From Herbaspirillum frisingense GSF30 (GTDB lineage Bacteria > Pseudomonadota > Gammaproteobacteria > Burkholderiales > Burkholderiaceae_D), in the NCBI RefSeq assembly GCF_000300975.2, contig NZ_AEEC02000012.1, forward strand, positions 1-64,000: DNA of 64,000 bases, in the 5' to 3' direction. Position 1 is the first letter of the stretch, and every line of letters begins with the position of its first letter. Shown in pieces: positions 8,640 through 15,705 of this stretch. The notes under the pieces are model-generated. The model saw nothing but the letters and a program-made list of their open reading frames with translations, did no database searches and had not been told where the DNA came from. The position numbers were made by a program, and so were the translations under genes.

Positions 8640-9818
8640 GTGTCCGACCCCAAAGAGACTTCTCTCACGCCGCAAACTTCCCTTATCCACAGCAGCTATC
8701 GCGCCCCTGACGGTTTCGAGGCCTTCCCGGTGGGCATCCATCACGCTTCCACGGTGGTATTCCCCAACGTCGAGGCGATGCGCTCGCGCGACTGGCGCGA
8801 AAAGCTGGGCTATACCTATGGCCTGCACGGCACGCCCACCAGTTTCGTGCTGGAGGCCCGGCTGGCCGAGATCGAGGGCGGCAATTACTGTCGTGTTACG
8901 CCCAGCGGGCTGGCCGCCATCGCCATGGTCAACTTTGCGTTCCTCAAGAGTGGCGACGATGTGCTCCTGCCGGACAACGTCTACGGGCCCAGCAAGGACC
9001 TGGGCCAGTGGCTGGAGCGTGATTTCCAGATCACGGCGCGATTCTATGACCCGATGATCGGTGAGGGTCTGGCCGACCTGATCATGCCCAATACCCGTCT
9101 GGTGTGGACCGAGGCACCGGGTTCGGTATCGATGGAAGTGCCTGATATTCCGGCGCTGTGCCGGGCGGCCCACGCCAGGGGCGTGCTGGTGGCGATCGAC
9201 AATACCTGGTCCGCCGGCCTGGCCTTCAAGGCCTTCGAGCATGGCGTGGACATCGTCATGCAAGCCGTCACCAAGTACCAGTCCGGTGGTTCTGATGTGC
9301 TGATGGGCGCGGTGGTGGTGCGCGACCAGGCCCTCAATGAAAAGCTGGAGCTGGCGCACATGCGCCTGGGGTTCGGCGTGGGCATGGACGACGTCTATCT
9401 GGTGCTGCGCAGCCTGTCGTCGATGCGCCTGCGCTTCGAGGCGCACGATGCGGCCGCGCGCAAGGTGGCGACGTGGTTGAAGCAGCGTCCGGAGATCGTC
9501 TCGGTGCTGCACCCGGCCTTCGAGGAATGCCCTGGCCATGCGCACTGGAAGCGGGACTTCACCGGCGCAGGCGGCCTGTTCTCGGTGATCTTCGATCCGC
9601 GCTACGTGGAAGAGCAGACCGACCGCTTTGTCGACAGCCTGCGCCTGTTCAAGATCGGCTACAGCTGGGGCGGTGCACACAGCCTGTGCGTGCCATACCG
9701 GATGCGGGGCATGCGTCGGGACTGGATGCGAGAAGGGCAGCTGGTGCGCTTCAACATCGGCCTGGAGGCGCCGGAAGATCTCATCGCCGATATCGAACAG
9801 GCCCTGGCACGCATGTAA
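8640..9818 (+). CDS. metC: Cystathionine beta-lyase, PLP-dependent
   Basis: Splits cystathionine to homocysteine, pyruvate and ammonia in methionine synthesis. The 392 residues fit the Cys/Met metabolism PLP enzyme family. The PLP lysine is Lys212 (VTKYQSGGSD), the ring-binding Asp is Asp187 (AIDNTWSAG), and the YGLHGTPT segment (60-67) forms part of the phosphate site. Translation starts at GTG 8640 behind an AGAGG site; no suitable ATG is nearby. The family also holds cystathionine gamma-synthase and gamma-lyase, but overall features (FKIGYSWGGAHSL near the end) fit the MetC type. It stands alone, followed by a long non-coding region. Confidence 0.88.
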   Translation: MSDPKETSLTPQTSLIHSSYRAPDGFEAFPVGIHHASTVVFPNVEAMRSRDWREKLGYTYGLHGTPTSFVLEARLAEIEGGNYCRVTPSGLAAIAMVNFAFLKSGDDVLLPDNVYGPSKDLGQWLERDFQITARFYDPMIGEGLADLIMPNTRLVWTEAPGSVSMEVPDIPALCRAAHARGVLVAIDNTWSAGLAFKAFEHGVDIVMQAVTKYQSGGSDVLMGAVVVRDQALNEKLELAHMRLGFGVGMDDVYLVLRSLSSMRLRFEAHDAAARKVATWLKQRPEIVSVLHPAFEECPGHAHWKRDFTGAGGLFSVIFDPRYVEEQTDRFVDSLRLFKIGYSWGGAHSLCVPYRMRGMRRDWMREGQLVRFNIGLEAPEDLIADIEQALARM

Positions 9819-10486
9819 GCGTCGAGCCAACCCGGCGCGGTGCGTCTGCACCGAGTTTGCCGTCCAGAAATTGAATAAAGGTAAATGTTGCCTCTGTTTC
9901 TCGTTTTGGTGCGAAGGAGGCGGTCATAAAATGCTAGTCATTCTTGATACGGCATCCTCATACCGCTGGGCCGCTTCGCATTTTCTCGTCCAGTGGCGCA
10001 AAAGATGTCAGACCGCGTAAAACATTGCAATTTTTCTGCGGCCCCGTGTTGAAGGAAACTACAGTTTAGCTCGGCAGTCGAAGAAGAAATGCGGCTGAGC
10101 TAGTCGTTACACAGCAACATGGCACAAGAAAACCGCCAAAATTTACAATTTATTTTGTTGCTTTGGTGTCAATTTTGTTGAGCCATTTCGGTCAAGAAAC
10201 CTTTTGATCAGGAAATTCCTGATTGTCGCCGGAAGTCGCAAGGACTCTGGCTGTTCATTTCCCTGGCATCAAAACTGCAGGCGAAATAGGTCTTCTTGTA
10301 AGACAAAGTCTGACAAGCCTGTTGGTTTTGTTTCGGACGAAAAATACCGATCAAGTCTAATTTCCCGCCTGTCCGCCCCCCCTCAGAATTGGCTTGCAGT
10401 CAAGTAAATGTAAGCGATTGTAAGCAGCTCAATGCAGCCGAGAGCAGCACAGAGCAGTATGGAGTTCTTACCGAGGTGGGGTGCAA
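9819..10486 (+). promoter_or_regulatory. Long AT-rich control region upstream of flhDC
   Basis: About 670 bases with no credible gene and clearly lower GC than the neighbours. Visible elements are a perfect 8-1-8 palindrome at 10207-10223 (ATCAGGAA, A, TTCCTGAT), two near copies of CAATTT..TTTTGTTG around 10146-10180, and a direct repeat of TGTAAGC at about 10409 and 10419 just before flhD. Class I flagellar master operons in other bacteria have long leaders bound by many regulators, and this looks like such a region. Short open frames inside (for example 10204-10407) lack a ribosome site and coding character. Confidence 0.6.
10207..10223. promoter_or_regulatory. 17-bp palindrome, candidate operator in flhDC leader
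   Basis: ATCAGGAA at 10207-10214 and TTCCTGAT at 10216-10223 are perfect inverted arms around a single A. It lies about 265 bases before flhD in an AT-rich background. This size and symmetry suit a dimeric regulator. The sequence is reminiscent of a two-component response-regulator box, but I cannot name the protein. Confidence 0.45.
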
Positions 10487-10804
10487 ATGAATACCAACGA
10501 CATGATGGCGGAGATCCGCGATGCCAACCTGAGCTATCTGATGCTGGCACAGCAGATGATCCGTCAGGACAAGCCGACCGCAATCTTCCGGCTGGGTATC
10601 AGCGCAGAGATCGCCGATCTGATCGAGGGTTTGTCCAATGCCCAGATCATGAAACTGGCCGCGACCAACATGATGTTGACGCGCTTCCGTTTCGACGATG
10701 GTGCCATCCTCGGCATGCTCACCAATTACAACAAGGACAAAAGCCTGGCCCAGTCGCATGCGGCCATCCTGATGGCCTGTCAGCCCAGCGAACAAATTTC
10801 GTAA
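10487..10804 (+). CDS. flhD: Flagellar transcriptional activator FlhD
   Basis: Together with FlhC it forms the FlhD4C2 complex that switches on class II flagellar promoters. The 105 residues (MNTNDMMAEIRDANLSYLML) match the all-helical FlhD family, with the conserved NLSYLMLAQQMI and the AATNMMLTRFR segment. I start at ATG 10487, behind GAGGTGGGG, rather than the GTG 6 bases earlier. It is the first gene of the flagellar run, after a 670-base leader. flhC follows only after 174 bases, a larger gap than in enteric bacteria. Confidence 0.95.
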   Translation: MNTNDMMAEIRDANLSYLMLAQQMIRQDKPTAIFRLGISAEIADLIEGLSNAQIMKLAATNMMLTRFRFDDGAILGMLTNYNKDKSLAQSHAAILMACQPSEQIS

Positions 10805-10825
10805 AACAACAAGACAAGAGCAGGA

Positions 10826-10853
10826 CCGGCGCGGGCAGGGGTCAATGCGCCGG
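10826..10853 (+). other. Hairpin in the flhD-flhC gap
   Basis: CCGGCGC (10826-10832) and GCGCCGG (10847-10853) form a perfect 7-bp stem with a 14-base loop. No T-run follows, so it is not an obvious terminator. It may stabilise the flhD mRNA end or tune flhC expression. Confidence 0.35.
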
Positions 10854-10978
10854 AGGGGAAGACGTACCGTAGCAGTTAATGAGTTTGTGTCTTGGATTTG
10901 CAGCCTGATGTCCATCTGCCTTGTGCACATGGAGAGGGGGCAGGCAGTGTCACTACGAAATCACCGGGGGGTAGCACC

Positions 10979-11590
10979 ATGGCTAAAAAGAGCGTTGTCA
11001 CAGAGGCGCAGGAAATTCAGTTGGCCATTGAACTGATCAACCTGGGGGCGCGCCTCCAGTTGCTGGAATCGGAAACTTCGCTGTCGCGCGAGCGCCTGCT
11101 GAAGCTGTACAAGGAATTGAAGGGCGTCTCGCCGCCCAAGGGCATGCTGCCGTTCTCGACGGACTGGTTCATCACCTGGCAGCCCAATATCCATTCGTCG
11201 CTGTTCATCAACGTGCACCGCTATCTGGTGGAGCATGCCCGCATCAGCGGCATCGAAGCCGTGATGAAGGCCTACAAGCTCTATCTGGAACAGGTCGGTC
11301 AGAGCGATGCTGGCGAGCCGGTGCTCTCGCTCACGCGGGCCTGGACGCTGGTACGCTTCTTCGAAAGCAAGATGCTCATGACCACGCCCTGCTGCAAGTG
11401 CGGCGGCCACTTCGTGGTGCATCGCCTGGACCTGCATCAGGACTATCTGTGCGGCCTGTGCCACATGCCTTCGCGTGCTGGCAAGACCAAGAAGGCCAAG
11501 GATGCGGTGGTCATGGGTCTGGTGGAAGCCCTGCCGGTGGCAGCCTCCGCCCCGATGGTCGCCGAGCCGGTGCTGGCGGCCGTTGCCTGA
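10979..11590 (+). CDS. flhC: Flagellar transcriptional activator FlhC
   Basis: Partner of FlhD in the master regulator of flagellar genes. From ATG 10979 it has 203 residues. The zinc site is present as CKC-type pairs: Cys138 and Cys141 (PCCKCGGHF) and Cys158 and Cys161 (LCGLCHMP), the same layout as the four ligands of the E. coli protein. The body holds the conserved STDWFITWQPNIHSSLF segment. The last 30 residues are an Ala/Val-rich tail not needed for the fold. An upstream in-frame start would add about 29 unrelated residues. Confidence 0.95.
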   Translation: MAKKSVVTEAQEIQLAIELINLGARLQLLESETSLSRERLLKLYKELKGVSPPKGMLPFSTDWFITWQPNIHSSLFINVHRYLVEHARISGIEAVMKAYKLYLEQVGQSDAGEPVLSLTRAWTLVRFFESKMLMTTPCCKCGGHFVVHRLDLHQDYLCGLCHMPSRAGKTKKAKDAVVMGLVEALPVAASAPMVAEPVLAAVA

Positions 11591-11693
11591 TCCGCAGTGC
11601 TGCGCCATCGCTGTCGATGCGGTCGCGGTTCGGCCGCTTGACCGTGACAGTGGCGCCGCTACTCTGCCAGGAAGAATGAGGCCGATTGTCTAG

Positions 11694-12488
11694 ATGTCTG
11701 ACCTAGAGAACCACCCCGGCGCCCGCCGCAGGCCACTGCTGCAGGCGCCGGCGATCCAGGCCTTGCTGCTGTTCGTGTTGGGCCTGGTGGGCGCCAACGT
11801 GATCGACGTGCTGTGCCAGCGCGCCGGTCTTTCTCCCTTTTCTCCCTTGCAAACCTCCGTGCTGCACGGTGCGATTGCCGCGCTGCTGGCACGTCTGCGC
11901 CGCATGGCCGTGTGGTGGTGGCTGATCCTGCTGGTGTTCCCGCTGGCGGCGCTGCTGGTAGGGCGGCTGCAATTGCCGCCCTGGCTGTTCCTGGCGGTAT
12001 TCCTGTTCATGCTGGTGCTGTTCTGGTCCACCTTCCGCAGCCAGGTGCCGTTCTATCCCTCCGGCCGCAATGCCTGGGATGCGGTGGCCGCCTTGTTGCC
12101 CCAGGGACGGGCGATCCGCTTCATGGATATCGGCAGCGGCCTGGGTGGCGCGGTGCTGGATCTTTCGCATCGTCGGCCAGAAAGTGAATTCACCGGCATC
12201 GAGATCGCGCCCTTGCCCTGGCTGGTGAGCCGCCTGCGCGCGGCGCTGGCGGGCAATCGCTGCCGCTTCGTGCGGGGCGATTATCTGTTGCTCGATTTCG
12301 CAGAGTATGACGTGGTGTTCGCCTATCTTTCGCCAGCCGCCATGCTGGCCCTGTGGCACAAGGCCCGGGCCGAAATGCGGCCGGGGACGCTGTTACTGAG
12401 CTACGAATTCCATATTCCGGGGACCACGCCGGACCTGGTGATCCAGCCCGAGGGGGGCGGGCCGGTGCTGCATGGCTGGCGCATGTGA
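11694..12488 (+). CDS. Membrane-anchored SAM-dependent methyltransferase, FAM173-like
   Basis: A 264-residue protein. About four membrane segments fill residues 20-111, followed by a class I methyltransferase domain with the SAM motif MDIGSGLGG (Asp145 to Gly152), an acidic strand end (TGIEIAPLPWLVSR) and GDYLLLDF near 195. The layout and the E-x-x-PWLV segment resemble FAM173-type lysine methyltransferases, which modify membrane or mitochondrial carrier proteins; that resemblance is my inference. It lies between flhC and motA in the same orientation, so it may be transcribed with flagellar genes. Its substrate is unknown. Confidence 0.75.
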   Translation: MSDLENHPGARRRPLLQAPAIQALLLFVLGLVGANVIDVLCQRAGLSPFSPLQTSVLHGAIAALLARLRRMAVWWWLILLVFPLAALLVGRLQLPPWLFLAVFLFMLVLFWSTFRSQVPFYPSGRNAWDAVAALLPQGRAIRFMDIGSGLGGAVLDLSHRRPESEFTGIEIAPLPWLVSRLRAALAGNRCRFVRGDYLLLDFAEYDVVFAYLSPAAMLALWHKARAEMRPGTLLLSYEFHIPGTTPDLVIQPEGGGPVLHGWRM

Positions 12489-12522
12489 GCGCATAAAGTG
12501 ACGCAATGCGAGACGCGACGTA

Positions 12523-12549
12523 TCAAGTTTGCCCGGATTGAGCCGTAAA
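12523..12549 (+). promoter_or_regulatory. Candidate sigma-28 (FliA) promoter for motA
   Basis: TCAAGTTT (12523-12530), an 11-base spacer, then GCCGTAAA (12542-12549). Compared with the flagellar sigma-28 consensus TAAAGTTT-N11-GCCGATAA, the first box has one mismatch and the second two, with the exact spacing. It lies about 115 bases before the motA start, in the gap after the methyltransferase gene, where a late flagellar promoter is expected. Confidence 0.55.
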
Positions 12550-12663
12550 TCGAAAAGGAAGGGCGTTTTTCGGATATGTATTCCCTCATTTGCTTGATTG
12601 GAATACCTGTAATCTGACGAACGTGAAAATACATGCAACGCCACTGGGACGGGAGCAGGCACT

Positions 12664-13524
12664 TTGTTAGTCATTATCGGATATGTCATTGTCATGGGCT
12701 CCGTCTTCGGCGGCTTTGCCCTGTCCGGCGGCCATCTGGGGGCGCTGTTTCAGCCACTTGAACTGCTGATGATCGGCGGCGCCGCCGGTGGCGCGTTCCT
12801 GGTGGGTAACAACGGCAAGGCGATCAAGGCCACGATGAAGGCCTTGCCGACCGTCCTCAAGGGCTCGACCTACACTAAGGCGCTGTACATGGAGCTGATG
12901 GCGCTGCTGTTCGAGATCCTGACCAAGTCTCGCAAGGAAGGCCTGATGTCCATCGAAGGTGACATCGAAGAGCCGGAAAGCAGCCCCATCTTCAGCAAGT
13001 ACCCCGGCGTGCTGGCCGACCATCACCTCATCGAGTTCATGACCGACTACCTGCGCCTGATGGTGTCGGGCAACATGGATGCGTTCCAGATCGAAAACCT
13101 GATGGACAACGAAATCGAGACCCACCACCACGAGGGTGAGATTCCGGTGCACTGCATCGCCAAGCTGGGTGACGGTATGCCGGCCTTCGGTATCGTGGCC
13201 GCGGTGATGGGGGTGGTGCACACCATGGAATCGGTGGGTATTCCGCCGTCCGAGCTGGGTATGCTTATTGCGCACGCGCTGGTGGGTACCTTCCTCGGTA
13301 TTCTGCTGGCCTACGGTTTCGTGGGCCCGCTGTCCAGCCTGCTGGAACAGAAGCTGCACGAATCGACCAAGATCTACCAGTGCGTGAAGGTGACGCTGCT
13401 GGCCAGCCTGAATGGCTACGCGCCGGCGCTGTCGATCGAATTCGGCCGCAAGGTCCTGTTCTCGACCGAGCGTCCGACCTTCCTGGAACTGGAAGAGCAC
13501 GTCAAGCAGGCCAAGAGCAAGTAA
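12664..13524 (+). CDS. motA: Flagellar motor stator protein MotA
   Basis: Forms with MotB the proton-driven stator ring. The 286 residues begin MLVIIGYVIVMGSVFGGFAL from a TTG start at 12664 behind GGAGCAGG; the N-terminal membrane helix needs this start and no ATG fits. Four membrane segments are visible (about 1-20, 33-50, 170-190, 200-220), with a large cytoplasmic loop between the second and third and a cytoplasmic tail. The PAFGIVAAVMGVVHTME segment with its conserved Pro is present. motB follows after 66 bases. Confidence 0.96.
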   Translation: MLVIIGYVIVMGSVFGGFALSGGHLGALFQPLELLMIGGAAGGAFLVGNNGKAIKATMKALPTVLKGSTYTKALYMELMALLFEILTKSRKEGLMSIEGDIEEPESSPIFSKYPGVLADHHLIEFMTDYLRLMVSGNMDAFQIENLMDNEIETHHHEGEIPVHCIAKLGDGMPAFGIVAAVMGVVHTMESVGIPPSELGMLIAHALVGTFLGILLAYGFVGPLSSLLEQKLHESTKIYQCVKVTLLASLNGYAPALSIEFGRKVLFSTERPTFLELEEHVKQAKSK

Positions 13525-13590
13525 TCCTGCCGTTGGCGGATGGTACGCGCATCGATTCACACAGACATCAGCATTGAGCAGGAGTAAGGC

Positions 13591-14529
13591 ATGGCCGACG
13601 AAGGGCTACGTCCCATAATCGTTAAGCGGATCAAGAAGGGCGGCGGTGGTCACCACGGCGGCGCCTGGAAGATCGCGTACGCCGACTTCGTGACTGCGAT
13701 GATGGCGTTCTTCCTGCTGATGTGGCTGCTGGGTTCGACCGCCAAGGGCGACCTGAACGGTATCGCCGAATATTTCAAGACACCGCTGAAGGTCGCCATG
13801 GCCGGCGGCTCCGGTAGCGGCGACGCCAATACGGTGCTGCCAGGCGGCGGCAAGGACCTGACCCGCCAGGACGGCCAGTTGCGCAAGGGCGAGAACGATG
13901 TGGTCACTCGCAAGCAGACCCTCAAGCAGGCCCAGCAGGAACTGGAGAAGGCCGAGCGCTCGCGCCTGGAACAGCTGAAGTCGCGCCTGGAAAAGGCCAT
14001 CGATTCCAATCCGACCCTGAAGCAGTTCAAGAACCAGCTGTTGATCGACATCACCTCTGAAGGCCTGCGCATCCAGATCGTGGACGAGAAGAACCGCCCC
14101 ATGTTCGCCCTGGCCAGCGCCCAGTTGCAGCCCTATACGAAGGAAATCCTGCACGAGATCGGGCGCACCCTGAACGATGTCCCCAACAAGATCAGCCTGT
14201 CCGGGCATACCGATGCCACGCCGTATTCCCGTGGCGAGAAGGGCTACAGCAACTGGGAACTGTCGGCCGACCGCGCCAATGCATCGCGCCGCGAGCTGAT
14301 CACCGGTGGCATGGACGAATCCAAGGTGCTGCGGGTGGTGGGCCTGTCCTCGGCGGTGCTGCTGGACAAGGAAGATCCGTTCAACCCCATCAACCGTCGC
14401 ATCAGCATCATCGTCATGAACAAGAAGGCCGAGGAACTGGTCGAGAAGGATAGTGGCTCGCTGAACGTGCCCACCGACGCCAGCGACGACGACATTCAGC
14501 AGGGTTTGACCGCGCCGCCCAAGAACTGA
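13591..14529 (+). CDS. motB: Flagellar motor stator protein MotB
   Basis: Anchors the stator to peptidoglycan and carries the proton path. The 312 residues have a basic N-terminus (VKRIKKGGGGHHGG), a single membrane helix with the essential Asp32 (YADFVTAMMAFFLLMWLL), a plug and linker region rich in Gln and Lys, and a C-terminal OmpA-like peptidoglycan domain (about 155-275, with LSGHTDATPY and ELSADRANASRREL). The tail is acidic. A good ribosome site (CAGGAG) precedes the ATG. It is the distal partner of motA. Confidence 0.96.
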   Translation: MADEGLRPIIVKRIKKGGGGHHGGAWKIAYADFVTAMMAFFLLMWLLGSTAKGDLNGIAEYFKTPLKVAMAGGSGSGDANTVLPGGGKDLTRQDGQLRKGENDVVTRKQTLKQAQQELEKAERSRLEQLKSRLEKAIDSNPTLKQFKNQLLIDITSEGLRIQIVDEKNRPMFALASAQLQPYTKEILHEIGRTLNDVPNKISLSGHTDATPYSRGEKGYSNWELSADRANASRRELITGGMDESKVLRVVGLSSAVLLDKEDPFNPINRRISIIVMNKKAEELVEKDSGSLNVPTDASDDDIQQGLTAPPKN

Positions 14530-14601
14530 GGCAGGCGTGACGGGCGGGGATTTGCCATTGAAGCAGAAGTGTTCCAACTGAACAGGGGAAGAGAGCTGGA
14601 T

Positions 14602-15156
14602 ATGCCGACCAAGACCATGCTGCAGGAGCTCAAGCGCTTGTTGCTCGATACTGCCAGCGGCGGCAGCCGCCAATTGACGGAAGTGGAGTCGGACCTGGTC
14701 CAGACCAACATCCTTCTGGGCGAAGCCATCGGCAAGCTGGGTACCAGTTTCATGGAGCTGCACCGTTCTGTGCAGACCCAGCAGACCATCCTCGAGGGAC
14801 TGATGAATGGCACGGGCGAGTTCGACAGCGAGAGTATCGAACAGCTCAAGGCGACCCAGGCGCAGGTCAGCCACCATGTGAACGCGGCGGTCACCGGTCT
14901 GCAGTTCCAGGACATGACCAGCCAGCTGCTGGAGCGTATCGTGCGGCGCGTGATCGGCCTGCGTGAAGCGCTGGGGGTGTTGAGCGCCAACAGTTTCGAG
15001 ATCGTGCCGGAGCAGGGGCAGACCGACGAGGAACTCAGGGAGCTGCTGGCCAGCACCGTGCAGGCGATGGAGGAACGGCTGACCGTGCTCGACACCGGGC
15101 TGTGGAAAGCGGTGCGCCAGACACGCATGGAAAGCGGCGATATCGAGTTGTTCTAA
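14602..15156 (+). CDS. CheZ-like chemotaxis protein
   Basis: A 184-residue, helical protein between motB and a CheY-like gene. It holds QFQDMTSQLLERIVRRV; the D-x3-Q pair (Asp104, Gln108) matches the catalytic pair of CheZ, the CheY-P phosphatase, and sits in a long helix as in CheZ. I therefore infer a CheY-P phosphatase or a CheZ-related regulator, but overall similarity to classical CheZ is weak and it may be named only as a chemotaxis protein. I start at ATG 14602 behind GGGAAGAGAG; a GTG at 14569 is possible. Confidence 0.6.
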   Translation: MPTKTMLQELKRLLLDTASGGSRQLTEVESDLVQTNILLGEAIGKLGTSFMELHRSVQTQQTILEGLMNGTGEFDSESIEQLKATQAQVSHHVNAAVTGLQFQDMTSQLLERIVRRVIGLREALGVLSANSFEIVPEQGQTDEELRELLASTVQAMEERLTVLDTGLWKAVRQTRMESGDIELF

Positions 15157-15286
15157 GCCTTTGCGGGCTGAGTGGGTCAAGATTGAACTAGGTCATTCCG
15201 GCCGGGCGCAGGGCAATAGGTCGGCGGCCGGAGCTGCGGCATAATGCACATGCGCATGAGCCTTATTGAAGAAACAGGGAGTAACG

Positions 15287-15652
15287 ATGTCCAAAACGAT
15301 TCTCGCAGTAGATGATTCCGGGTCACTGCGCCAGATGGTGGTATTCAGTCTGAAGGCTGCGGGTTACAACGTGACCGAAGCGGTTGACGGCGTGGACGCG
15401 CTGGAAAAGGCCAAGACGCATACCTTCGACCTGGTCCTGACCGACCAGAACATGCCACGCATGGATGGCCTGACCCTGATCCGCTCACTGCGCGAGCTGA
15501 CCAGCTATGCGCGGGTGCCGATCCTGATGCTGACCACCGAGTTCAGTGACGAGATGAAGGCCAAGGGCAAGGCGGCCGGCGCCAATGGCTGGCTGGTCAA
15601 GCCCTTCGACCCGCAGCGCCTGACCGAGGTAGTGCGCAAGGTGATCGGCTGA
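15287..15652 (+). CDS. CheY-like response regulator (single receiver domain)
   Basis: A 121-residue stand-alone receiver. Asp9, Asp10, phospho-acceptor Asp53 (LTDQNMPRMDG), Thr83/Thr84 and Lys105 (VKPFDP) make up the full active site. It starts at ATG 15287 behind ACAGGGAG; longer in-frame starts lack the receiver context. It precedes cheA by 53 bases and so is the likely phosphate target of that kinase. Its phospho-site sequence (TDQNMPRMDGL) is of the type seen in CheY proteins encoded next to cheA. It may drive the motor switch or act as a phosphate sink. Confidence 0.9.
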   Translation: MSKTILAVDDSGSLRQMVVFSLKAAGYNVTEAVDGVDALEKAKTHTFDLVLTDQNMPRMDGLTLIRSLRELTSYARVPILMLTTEFSDEMKAKGKAAGANGWLVKPFDPQRLTEVVRKVIG

Positions 15653-15705
15653 TCTTGCCGGGATAACAAGAACGACACGAACCGCATCCAGCATGGAGCC
15701 CAGGC

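Noticed and set aside
10204-10407. Possible 67-codon gene in the flhDC leader
   Set aside because: No ribosome site, AT-rich region, composition unlike coding sequence here; more likely leader or control DNA.
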